Assembly (NCBI GenBank): GCA_965240325.2
Contig: OZ251244.1
Location: forward strand, 496,001-560,000
Direction of reading: 5' to 3'
Length of the DNA: 64,000 bases
DNA from: Rebecca billardiae RCC1528
Taxonomy: Eukaryota; Haptophyta
The translations under genes were made by a program, and so were the position numbers. How positions within the stretch are numbered: position 1 is the first letter of the stretch; every line of letters starts with the position of its first letter. Positions 29,022 through 38,846 of this stretch are shown piece after piece. Under the pieces are notes generated by a model that searched no databases, was not told the origin of the DNA, and worked only from the letters and a program-made list of their open reading frames with translations.

Positions 29022-32000
29022 TCAGTCGCCGAGCGCGCCCGCGGCAACCCTCGCGGCGGCGGCGGCGGCGGCCTCCGCGGCGCGCTTGCCGGTCGTGCCG
29101 CCGTACACGACGAGCGCCTCGGGCAGGTCCTGCACGGCGCCGCCGCCGTTCCGGCCGCGCAGCTGCGCCTCGGCCGTCGGCGTGCCGCTGCCGATCGCGA
29201 GCGCGATCGTGCCGCCGAGGAAGTCCCTGTAGACCTTCTGCTTGAACTTGCCCTCGGCGGAGGAGCGTAGCACGGACTCTGTCTCGTCGAGCAGCCCGGG
29301 CGTCACGCCGGGCAGCCCGAGCAGCGTCGACGTCGGGCACTCGAGCGTGTCGAGCAGCGCGCGGTGCACGTCGCGGAGGCAAGCCACCACCTCGCCGTGC
29401 GGCGCGTCGACCCACGCGGCGCAGCGCAGCGCCTGCGGCAGCAGCTCTGCGCCGAGCGCCGCGCGCAGCGTGGGCTCGGTCGCGAGGACGGGCAGTGCGA
29501 TGGCCACCGCCGCGGCCGCGTGGCGCACGGCGCTCGCGTCGCGCCAGCCGAACGCCGAGGCGAGCAGCGAGAGCACAGGCCGCGCCGTGCGCTCGCTCGA
29601 CAGCAGCCGCTGCCCGACCGGTCCCAGCGTCTGCGTCACCGGCACGCCGGCCGGGTGCGCGGCGGGCGCGCGCGGCGGGCCGGCGCCCAGCTCGGCAGGT
29701 GTGGCGACGAGCGCGGCGTGTACGCACTCGAGCGCGTCGAGCGAGAGCTGCCGGATCAGCCGCGCGTGCAGCACCTCGGCTTGCGCGTCGTTCGGCACGC
29801 CGCCGCCGCCGCCGCCGCCTCCGGAGCCGTTGGGCGAACGGAGGGGCGTGGCGGAGGCGGCCACAACGCCGACGCCCAGCGCCGCCCACTCGTGCGCCAG
29901 CCTGTCGGTGAGCGCGGTGACGAAGGGCGGGAGCAGCGCGCTCACCACGCTGCCGTCCACCTCCGCCGGCCACGCGCACACCACCGCGCGCACCACGCCG
30001 ATCAGCTGGCTCAGCTGCATCGGCGCGAGGCAGCGCACGCGCTCGGGCCTCGCCGCGCGCGCGAGCGCCTCGCATGCCGCACCGTGGACAAACAGGACGG
30101 CACCGTTGGCCGCGCCGGTGGAGACGAGGTTGCACGCCTCGCGCCGCGCGCTGATGAGCCAGCCGCTCACCGCCTCGGCCGCGCCGACGCTCGCGTCCGC
30201 GTCGCCGCCGCTCGACGCCGCCGGCAGGGGCGCACCCAAGTGCATCGCGTGCGCGCGCGCGCTAGGCTTGAGCGCGCCCGCTGCCAGCAGAGACGGCTCG
30301 ACGCGCGCGCCGCCGCCCGCGCCGCCGTCGATGGTGAGCTCGTCGATCGCGCTGATCAGCGCGCACGCGGACTCGAGCACCGTGGCCGCGTGCGGCGCGA
30401 ACGGGTGCGCCTGCACCGCCTCGTACCGCGTGGCGGCGGGCGGCGCGCGCGACGGCGGCCCCGCTCGGCGCAGCACCACATGGCACGTGCCGAGGGCACG
30501 GAGTAGCTGCGTGCGCGCGCCCTCGCGCGCGCGCACGCCCGCCGCGCCGTCGGCAAGGCCGAGAAGCGCCGCGAGCCCGGCGCCGCCTCGCGCGCTGAGC
30601 TCGGCGCCCGCGGCGCCCAGCGTCGCGAGCGGCGCGCTCAGGATGCTCTCGAGCAGCCGGCGCTGCGCGTCGATGGTGGGCGCACCGTTGGCCAGCAGTG
30701 CCAATGCCTCCAGCAGATGCCGGCAGTAGGCGTGTGTCGCGGCGGCCAGTGCGCCCTCGCCGCTTCCGCCGCCGCCCTCGGCCGCGTGCAGCGAGGCCAG
30801 CGTGTGGCTGAGCAGCAGCTCGTCGATGCACCCGCCCGCCGCCGCCGCGCCGCCGCCCTCGCCCCCTGCCGACGACGCGGGCGTCGACTGCAGCACCGGC
30901 AGCGCCTCCCGCGCCAGAGCGGACATAGCCATGGCCGCGCGGCCGCGTGCCTCAAGTGGCGCGGGCGGCGCGCTCAGCGCCGCGAGCCGCGGCACAATCT
31001 CGGGCAGCCGGCGCGCGGCGGCGCCGCCGCACGCGCACGCGGGGACGAGGGCGGCGAGCGCGCGCGCGAGCAGGGACTGGTGCGCGCGCGCCGGCGCCGA
31101 CCAGCCCACCAGCACGCCGATAGCAATATCAAGCGCCGCCGCCGCCTCCGCGCCATCCTCAAGCGCCCCCACGCCGCCGCACGCGCCGCCGTCCTCGTCG
31201 CACGCGACCGCGCCGCCGGCGGCGCACGCGCCGCCGGCGCTCCCGCCAACGACCTGCGCCAGGCTGCCCAGCCGCCGGGCGTCGCGCAGGATCGCCTCGA
31301 GCAGCGCGCACGCGCCCTCGAGCACAGCGGCAGCCTCGGCACTGGGCGCTGAGCCGTGCTCGGCGCTCGCTGCGCGCCGCGCCGCGTCCGCGGTCCACGC
31401 GGCCGCGCAGCCGATGCACGCGCCCGGGTGCGTGCCGACCGCCATCCCGAGCCACGCGACCACCACGGCGCGCTGCTTCCCGAGCGCGTCCGCGAGCTCG
31501 TCCTCGTCCAGGCAGTCCAACTCCCCGTAGACCTCTGCGGGCGATGGCAGCCCGCCCGCGTCGTCGGCGCAGCCACCGCCCGCGCCGGCGGCGCCGCCGC
31601 CGTTGGCGAAGCCGGCCGCGAGCTGCGGGTCCTCGTCCGCGTCCACGCCGCACCCGCCGAGCTCCTCCTCGTCCGCGCCGCCGACGCCGCGCGCCTGCGG
31701 CTGCAGCTTGAGCAGCGCCAGCTGCAGCAGCCGGCAGCAGCGCGCGCGCATGCCAAACCGCGGCTCATCTGCGGCCAGCTGTTCAGACCGCAGCAGCGCG
31801 TGCCAAAACGGGTGCGCGGGCGCGCAGAGCAGCGCGGACGGGTGGCGCGAGAACTCGAGGAGCGCGTCGGAGACGGCGCACAGCCGCGCGCTCAGCGCAT
31901 CGAGCGCCTGCACGACCGCACCGCCGCCGCCGCCCTCGGCGCCCGCCACGGCGCCGGCTGCACTCGTGCCCGCGGCGATTGGCACATGCACGTGCACGCG

Positions 32001-33035
32001 CGCGAGCAGCGCGGCGCCGAGCGACGCGAGCATGGCGGCGAGCTGCTTGTGCAGCGCGTACTCGGCCTCCTCCGCGGGGCGCGCGAGCGACTCGCCGAGC
32101 TCGGCCGAGCGCAGCGCGGAGAGCACCGCGTCCGCCGTCGCCACGAGCAGCAGGTCGCGCTGGTCGGCGGGCGACTTTTCCGGAAACTTCCGAACGGCGA
32201 GCGCGTGCAGCAGCTCGCAGCCGCTCGCGCGCACGTCCTCGCCCGTCGCGCCGCGCGGCGTGAGCCGCGCGTGCTCCGAGCGCACGCGCAGCAGCGCCGC
32301 GCCCGCCTGCTCCACGCCCAGCCGCACGAGCGGCGCGCACGGAAGCCATTCGACAAGGCAGCGAAGGCACCGCGCCGCCGCGCGCGCGAGCTCGACCGCC
32401 GCGCACGTGCCGCCGTCCGCCGGCGCGCCCGGCTCGAGGCGCTGCACGTGCGCGAGCGCGTGGCCGGCCGCCTGCTCCGCGAACGCGGACAGCTCCTCCG
32501 CCGCCGCCTCGAGCGCCTTGCTCAGCTCAGAGCGCCGCTGGTCCGGCAGCTCGGCGCCCGCGGCCGTGTGCACAGCCTCGGCGAACGAGCCGATGCACTC
32601 GAGCGCGAGCGCGGCGTGGCGGGGCGAGCTGCCACCGATCGCGAGCAGCCGCGGCGTCAGCTCGGTCCAGCGCTGCGGCCACTCGCGCAGCGCCAGCTCG
32701 AGCACGAGCCGCGCGAGCGACGAGGAGACAAACGGCGGCTCGGCGCGCTGGCCGGCGTCGTGGATGAGCTCGAGCGCGAGGCCCTTGAGCTGCGAGCGCG
32801 TCGCGTCGTCCACGCTGGGCCAACGCCGCTGCACCAGCTCGAGCAGCGCGTGCAGCGCGAAGTGACGCTCCGCGTCCGGCCGCTCGGGCGACGCGAGCTC
32901 GAGCAGCGCGGGCAGCTGACCCTCCGCGCGCGCCTTGAACGCCTCGAGGAGCTCGGTCGCGGCGGCGCGCTCGGCGTGCGGCGTCGCCGCGCCATACACC
33001 GCGGAGAGCGCCCACGACACGTCGGAGATCGGCAT
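29022..33035 (-). CDS. XPO5: exportin-5 (HASTY) family karyopherin
   Basis: Single exon, 1,337 residues from the ATG at 33033-33035 (human exportin-5 is about 1,200). The N-terminal importin-beta-like region has AAATELLEAFK, then ERHFALHALLELVQRRW, which fits the R-H-F-G-L-x-I-L-E...W signature, and ALREWPQRWTELTPRLL, which fits R-E-W-P-Q-x-W-x-x-L of exportin-5. The rest is a long run of amphipathic helices (HEAT repeats) with Gly/Ala-rich loops. The C-terminus ends near FKQKVYRDFLGG followed by an Ala-rich tail. Known role: RanGTP-dependent nuclear export of structured RNAs (pre-miRNA, some tRNAs) and proteins. Its presence fits an RNA-silencing pathway but does not prove one. The alanine-rich loops are typical of this genome's codon bias. 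Confidence 0.87.
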   Translation of the reverse strand: MPISDVSWALSAVYGAATPHAERAAATELLEAFKARAEGQLPALLELASPERPDAERHFALHALLELVQRRWPSVDDATRSQLKGLALELIHDAGQRAEPPFVSSSLARLVLELALREWPQRWTELTPRLLAIGGSSPRHAALALECIGSFAEAVHTAAGAELPDQRRSELSKALEAAAEELSAFAEQAAGHALAHVQRLEPGAPADGGTCAAVELARAAARCLRCLVEWLPCAPLVRLGVEQAGAALLRVRSEHARLTPRGATGEDVRASGCELLHALAVRKFPEKSPADQRDLLLVATADAVLSALRSAELGESLARPAEEAEYALHKQLAAMLASLGAALLARVHVHVPIAAGTSAAGAVAGAEGGGGGAVVQALDALSARLCAVSDALLEFSRHPSALLCAPAHPFWHALLRSEQLAADEPRFGMRARCCRLLQLALLKLQPQARGVGGADEEELGGCGVDADEDPQLAAGFANGGGAAGAGGGCADDAGGLPSPAEVYGELDCLDEDELADALGKQRAVVVAWLGMAVGTHPGACIGCAAAWTADAARRAASAEHGSAPSAEAAAVLEGACALLEAILRDARRLGSLAQVVGGSAGGACAAGGAVACDEDGGACGGVGALEDGAEAAAALDIAIGVLVGWSAPARAHQSLLARALAALVPACACGGAAARRLPEIVPRLAALSAPPAPLEARGRAAMAMSALAREALPVLQSTPASSAGGEGGGAAAAGGCIDELLLSHTLASLHAAEGGGGSGEGALAAATHAYCRHLLEALALLANGAPTIDAQRRLLESILSAPLATLGAAGAELSARGGAGLAALLGLADGAAGVRAREGARTQLLRALGTCHVVLRRAGPPSRAPPAATRYEAVQAHPFAPHAATVLESACALISAIDELTIDGGAGGGARVEPSLLAAGALKPSARAHAMHLGAPLPAASSGGDADASVGAAEAVSGWLISARREACNLVSTGAANGAVLFVHGAACEALARAARPERVRCLAPMQLSQLIGVVRAVVCAWPAEVDGSVVSALLPPFVTALTDRLAHEWAALGVGVVAASATPLRSPNGSGGGGGGGGVPNDAQAEVLHARLIRQLSLDALECVHAALVATPAELGAGPPRAPAAHPAGVPVTQTLGPVGQRLLSSERTARPVLSLLASAFGWRDASAVRHAAAAVAIALPVLATEPTLRAALGAELLPQALRCAAWVDAPHGEVVACLRDVHRALLDTLECPTSTLLGLPGVTPGLLDETESVLRSSAEGKFKQKVYRDFLGGTIALAIGSGTPTAEAQLRGRNGGGAVQDLPEALVVYGGTTGKRAAEAAAAAAARVAAGALGD

Positions 33036-33618
33036 GCTGCCGCGTCGGGCGGCGGCGGCGGCGGCGGAGGGGTGGCGCTGCCGCGCGGTCGCTCGAGACG
33101 GCCTCGCTCGGACAGAGAAATGCGGGAGTGGCTGGACAGCTTGCCGCGCGAGCGCTGCTTCCTGTTCTTTCCAGTTCGGGAGGATTCGCGGAAATCACCC
33201 GTCTTCTTCTTGACGAGTTGGGCGGCCGGCGGCGTCGTAATCTCACTCTCATCACGCGGCTCCGCCACCGCGCCGAATCCTCCTCGCCGAGCAGTCGGCT
33301 GCGCGCCGACCGCGTGTGGCTCAGCGCCCCGGAGCGTCGGTGCACCGGGCACTCCCAGTAGACTCCCTGCTGCGCTGGCTGGCACCGACTGCTGCCTCTC
33401 CGAACGGTTGCCACACGCATGAGGGCCGTTGACTCAGTGACGGCGGCGGTTGACTGAACTGAGCGGCTGAGCGCAGGCGACGACGCGACGAGGCAGAGAT
33501 CAATCACAGGCGCTGGTGCCGCGTGCAGGGCACCCGCCGCAGAAGGAACGAAACACCGCGCGTGCGCACGCGGCACGGGACCGCACACGGGCCTCGGTCG
33601 GCCGGGGCGCTCGGCGGC
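33036..33618. other. intergenic, exportin-5 5' flank / RCC2 3' flank
   Basis: Contains a short (CGG)n run just upstream of the exportin-5 start (about 33048-33068). Composition is more balanced near 33140-33260. No gene recognised. Confidence 0.5.
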
Positions 33619-36423
33619 TCAGCGGCGTGCAGCCTTGGCTTTGGAACCGCCGGCGCCAGCCTTGCCCTTCCGCGCCGGGGCGGCGCGCTTGCCGCCTTTC
33701 GGCTGCTGGGCGTCCTCGTCCTCGTCCGCCGCGGTGGCCTCCTCGTCGCCCCCGCTGCCCTCGCCGCCCTCGCCCCCGCCTCCGCCGCCGCCGTCAGCCG
33801 CCACCTCCGCCACCACCAACTCCGCCAGCGCCTTCACCTTGGCGGCCGACTTTTCGTCAGCCATGTCGGCGATGAGCACGGTGCACGCGTAGCCTGCCGC
33901 GACGGCATGGACGAGCGCGCCCTCGAGGTCGTCGACCAGCTTGGGCTGGGTGGAGGACTTGGGCCCGGCGTCGCCGTACCCGAGCTCGCCGTACGCGGGC
34001 GACGGGCCCCACGTGATCACCGAGCGGTCGGCCGCGACGGCCGTCGACGTGTGCCCGCACGCGAGCGCGCGCACACTCCAGCCGTGCAGGTCGGTGACTG
34101 GCTTGGGGTACATCGTCGCCTCGCCCGTCGTCTTGGTGCGGCCCCAGAAGAAGGTGGCGCCCGCTTTGGTGCGCGCGTACGAGCACGTGCCGCCCGCAGC
34201 CACGTCGCATGCCTTCGCCTGGCGCCGCGTGGCCGCGCGCCGCGTGCGCGGCACGGTGTCAGTAAGCAGCGCGCGTGCGCGCCAGGCGCGCGCGCAGGCA
34301 GGGCAGACGGGGTCGCAAGCGGGCGCTCGCGCCGCCGCCCGCCGCCTGCCTAGCGCGCTCGCGTGTACCCGCATCTGCACGTGGGTCGGGCGCATCCGGT
34401 CGTTCGCGTCCGAGTGGCCCAGCCGGCCGTACCCGCCGAAGCCGAACGTGTACACCGCGCCCGTCGTCGCGCAGAGCACGGTGTGGTGGTCGCCGCACGC
34501 AATGGGCCCGATCGCGCCGACGGCCGACGCCGCGGCCGCGGCCGCGCTCGCCGACGGCCGCGGGATGTCCACTAGCACAGGCTCGGTCCTGTGGTGGGGT
34601 GGGGCAGCGGGCACGCGGGGGCGAGGGCGGTCGGAAGGCAGCGTGTGCGCGGGGCGCCCGCGGGCGAGGCTCGGCGCAGCGCCAGCGCTCGCCCCTCCGC
34701 CCGGCGCCACCGCCCGGCCCCAGGCGCGGCCCGCCCTGGCGGCGCTGTTGACAGCTGTCGCCCGCACTCGCCGTGCGTGCACCGCGCGCGGCGTGCGGGG
34801 ATGCACACGCGTGCGCGCACCACCCGCTCTCCGCGCGCGCGCACGCACGGCGCGTGCCGCCGCGCGGGACCCCTCGCGTGCACTCCCCGTGCGTTACCCG
34901 CATAGTAAGTCATGACCCGCGCACATACGCGGGGAGTGCACCCGCATAGTAAGTAACGACCCGCGCGCATACACGCACCTGAAAGCGTAGTCGAGCTTCC
35001 CCGCGCGCTCCAGCGACTCGCCTGCCGAGCCGTTCCCGAGCTGGCCGTACTGCGGGTGGCCCCACGAGTAGACGCGGCCGGCGGTGTCGGTGGCGATGCT
35101 GAAGTCCGCGCCGCACGCCACGCGGCACGGCCGCGCGCCCGCGCCGCGCGGCCAGTGCACCGCCTTGGGCGTGTGCACGAACGACCCCTGCCGCCCGGCG
35201 CTGCCGCCGTGGCCGAGCTGGCCGGCGGCATTGGCGCCGCAGGACAGAAGCTCACCAGAATCGAGCACGAAGAGTGTGTGCGCCTGCGCCGCGCGGCGCG
35301 CATCGCGGCAGGGAGGCGCGCGTCAGGCGCGCGCAGGGCACGCACGGACGCACTCGCGCCACGCGCTTCGCCCTCACCCGCCCTCGGCGCCGCAGCGCGG
35401 GCGTCCGCGCGCTCAGCTGAAGCAGGGGCGGCCGTGTCGCGCGCGCGGGCGCGGTCGCGCGCGCGGGCGCGCGCCGCTGGCGCCGCGCTCACCTTGCCGC
35501 ACGCGGCGGCGAGCACCTTGCCGGAGCTCTCGAGCGCGCTGACGAGCGTCGGCGCGTGCACCACCTTCGTGTGCCCCAGCCCCAGCTGGCCCATCGCGTT
35601 GCGGCCCCACGCGTACGCCTGCCCCGTCGGCGTGAGCGCCAACACGTGAACTGCCGACGGCCCAGAGACGACCGCTGCGACCGGCGTGGTGCACAGCAGC
35701 CGCTGGAACGACGACGGGCCCGTCGCCTCGGCGAGGCTGAGCGCGCGCTTGCCCACGTCGTCCCACGCGGTCGAGCCCGCGAAGAGCAGCTGGCCCGAGC
35801 GACGCTCGCCCAGCGCCGTCGGCTCGATCGGCGCCACCGCCTCCTCGGCCGCAGCCGGATGATTGGCCGATCCGCTGCCGGCCGCGGCCGCGGCCGCGCC
35901 CGCCGCCGCGCCGCGCGAGCTCGGCGAGCCGGCGCTCTGCTTGCGCGTGGAGCTGGCGGCAGCGGCGGCGGGCGCGGCCGCACTCGGCGCGCCGCCCGCG
36001 CCGCCCGCACTGCCGCCAGCCGCGCCCTCGCCGCCGCCGCCGACCGCGGCAGCTTGCTCTGCAAAGTGACGGCGCATCACGGCCGTCGCGCGCCCCTCGC
36101 CGCCCAGCTCGTACGCCGACTTGTACATGGCCTTCTCGGCCTTGGACCATTGCGCCTTCTCCTCCTTGGTGAACTTCTTCCGCGACGGGTCCTGCGCGCA
36201 CCACTTGGCGGCCTGCCGCGGGAGCCGAGCGCCACACGCGCGAGCGTGGGGGCCGCACGGCCGAGCGCGCGCCGCGTCGGCGCGCGCGCGCGGGATCGCG
36301 CGGCGTCGCGGCGCGAGGGTGCGGCGCGGGCCGAGGAGCGCGGATGGCGGCGGCACGACGCGCCGGCGCCTGCTGAGCGCGCCGGCCCCGCGGCACACCG
36401 GCGCGCACCTGAGCGGCCAACAT
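33619..36423 (-). CDS. RCC2: RCC2 (TD-60) homologue, RCC1-type beta-propeller
   Basis: Five exons on the minus strand: 36409-36423 (15 nt, MLAAQ), 35493-36212, 34979-35283, 34369-34588, 33619-34218; 619 residues. After splicing the order of blades follows human RCC2: GQLLFAGSTAWDDVGKRA (human GQLLIFGATNWDLIGRKE), YAWGRNAMGQLGLGHTKVV, ACGKAHTLFVLDSGELLSCG, VACGADFSIATD, YSWGHPQYGQLGNGSAG, ACGDHHTVLCAT, FGFGGYGRLGHSDANDRM, FFWGRTKTTGEATMYPK, WGPSPAYGELGYGDAGPKSS. The N-terminus has a basic helical segment (FTKEEKAQWSKAEKAMYKSA) and an Ala/Ser linker. The C-terminal tail is Lys/Ala-rich after an acidic stretch. Known role: chromosome alignment, centromere association and small-GTPase regulation. 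The exon 4 donor (CGG|GTACAC) could also be CAC|GTGCAG; the 15 nt first exon is supported by phase only. Confidence 0.9.
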
Positions 36424-36990
36424 CGTGAGCGCGCGACACGCGAGAGCGCGCGGGCGGCGAGGGCGGAGCGCGGAGACCAGAGGACCCGGACGGATCCGGG
36501 CGGGAGGGCGCGGCCGGACCGCTCACCGTTTGCCTTATTACATTCCGCACCGTCACAGCAGTCCTCGTCCTTGGACTCGCGCGCGGACCCGTGGTCTGAG
36601 CCGTCAGCCGTAGTACCACGACGTCTCAGTGTCACCAGTCAGTGTTAATATACCCGTGATTGATGACGAACGTGCATACGCTCCAGCTGACCAGCAGCGC
36701 TCCAGGCACGCAGCACGCTCGCGTCGCCGTCGCGTCGCGCGCCGGCGGCGTTGCCCCGCGGTGGCCCTCGCCCGCCTGCCGCCGTACCCGCACCGGACGG
36801 CCCCGGAGCAGCACTCCTTGAGAGCGGCGCGGCCGGCACCCTCGCCCGGCCAGATCCATGACCGTTCTGACCGTTGGCTGTCTGTCTGTCCCTCTGCGCA
36901 TCGCTCGAGCTGCCGCTCCCACCGAGGACACCGGCGCTCGGGCGCGCGTCGAGCCGGCGGCGGCGCTTCGCCTGGCGGGCGCGTCGGAAC
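36424..36990. other. intergenic, RCC2 5' flank / TPS-like 3' flank
   Basis: GC-rich with no recognisable gene. It must contain the RCC2 promoter and the 3' UTR of the upstream minus-strand gene. Confidence 0.45.
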
Positions 36991-38812
36991 TCAGAACGCG
37001 TGCTGGGCCAGCGCCTGCAGAAAGAACAGGACCTGCCGCGTGTCCTCGACGTACAGCGTGGCGCGGCTCGGCTTGTGCCCCACCGTGATGTTGAACGTGC
37101 GCCGCGCCGGCGCGCCCGCGGTTGCGTTCGCCGTGAGCGGCGCGCGCGCGCGCGCGAGCGCGGCCGCGAACATGAATTCGTCGGAGTGGTCGTCGCCGCA
37201 GCAGAGAACAAAGTCAGCGTTGCGGTTGTGCGCCTGGCACAGGAGCAGGTCGGTGGTGACGCCCTTGTTCACCGCGCGGATCCGCACCTCCACCTGGCAC
37301 TTGGACGGCGAGTGCGCCACCGTCACGGGATACTGCGACAGTTGCTGCGGGCGCCGCCGAGCGAAAAAGGCGGCAACGCGGTGCGGACGGCCGCGGAGGC
37401 GCGGGGCGAGGCGCGGCGCGTGGGTGCGGGGAGGTGCGTGAGAGTGAGAGGGTGTGGCGCAGCGCGCGCGCACGCCACGCGCGCGCGCAAGGCACACCGC
37501 GCACGCCGTGTGCCCTGCGTTGCTCCCTGCGCGCGCCCGGCCCTTGCGTGCCTGCGCACCGCCCGCTTGCCCCCGCGCCGCTTGCCCGCGCCGCGCTGCC
37601 CGCGCCGCGCTGCCCGCGCCGCGCTGCCCGCGCCGCGCTGCCCGCGCCGCGCTGCCCGCGCCGCGCTCGCACCTGCGAAAGCTGCTGGTGCAGCTGCTTC
37701 CCCTGGAAGCGGCCGAAGTCCGGGTCTGCGTCGTGGTAGCACCACACGGCCGCGCTCTCCTGCCAGCGCGAGTAGGAGCCGTTCGTGCGCGTCGTGTACC
37801 AGTGCATCACCGCCTGCGCGCGCGCGCGCAAAATAATCATCATGATGAAATCAAACATTCACGGGGCGCGCACACGCGAGCGCGCGCGCGGCACGTGCAG
37901 CGTGCAGCAGGCGCGCGGCGCGCGAGCGCAGAGGGGGCGGAGCGGCGGTCAGCGAGCGCCAGCGCGGCGGGGCGCCGTGCGCCGGCGGCACAGAGCCGCT
38001 CGCTCGGCCGAGCCGACCGCGCCGCGGCGCACGCGCACGCGGGCGACCCCCTCGCGCGCGGTCCGGGAGGCGGACACACACACGCGCTCCGGCGCGCAAG
38101 CACGTCTGGCGCGCGCGCGCCGATCGCGCGAACGCGCCTTTGCCTCCTGCCGCCACGCGTCGTTCTCCAGCGACGAGGTGTGCCGCTCCCACTGGCGCGA
38201 GCCGAGCGAGGCGGCGGTGGCCGAGCGGCGGAGGAAGCCGAGCTCGGCGGCGAGCCCGAGCCGGTGCACGCCGCCGAGGATGCCGTGCATGTCCGTGGCG
38301 CCGCGGCCTGAGAGAATCGTCACGTCGTTGGCCGGGTCGGCTGCGAGCGTGCGCAGGCAGTGAAGCATGGCTGGCGAGGGCGCCTGCCCGCGGCCGGTGA
38401 AGTCGTGGTTCTCCTTCAGGTGGGTGATCACGGTGTCTTGCGGGATGAGCGTGCCATCGAGGCCGAAGCAGAGCACGCGGCGCGTGGCGGTGCGGTACGC
38501 GCGAACCAGCATCTCGACGTCCAGCTTGCGCGGCATGAGCAGCGCAAGGCTCGGCGCGCGCGAGAGCACGCGCGGCAGGCCGTCCACGGATTCGGCCGCG
38601 CCAATGCCCGTCTCCGCGCGCTCCGTCTCCGCGAGCTGCACCCGCTTGAGGTCCTTCACGAAGAGCTGCACCCACGAGGTCGTGGTGTTCTGGCACACGA
38701 ACTGCGTGTCCTTGTGCATCGCCAGCACCGAGTCGCCGCGCGACTGAGAGAGCGCCCGGTCGATGCCTGCGCCGAGCGAGCGAGCGGCGGCGCGCGCGCG
38801 TGAGCCGCGCAG

Positions 38813-38846
<34 letters not shown>
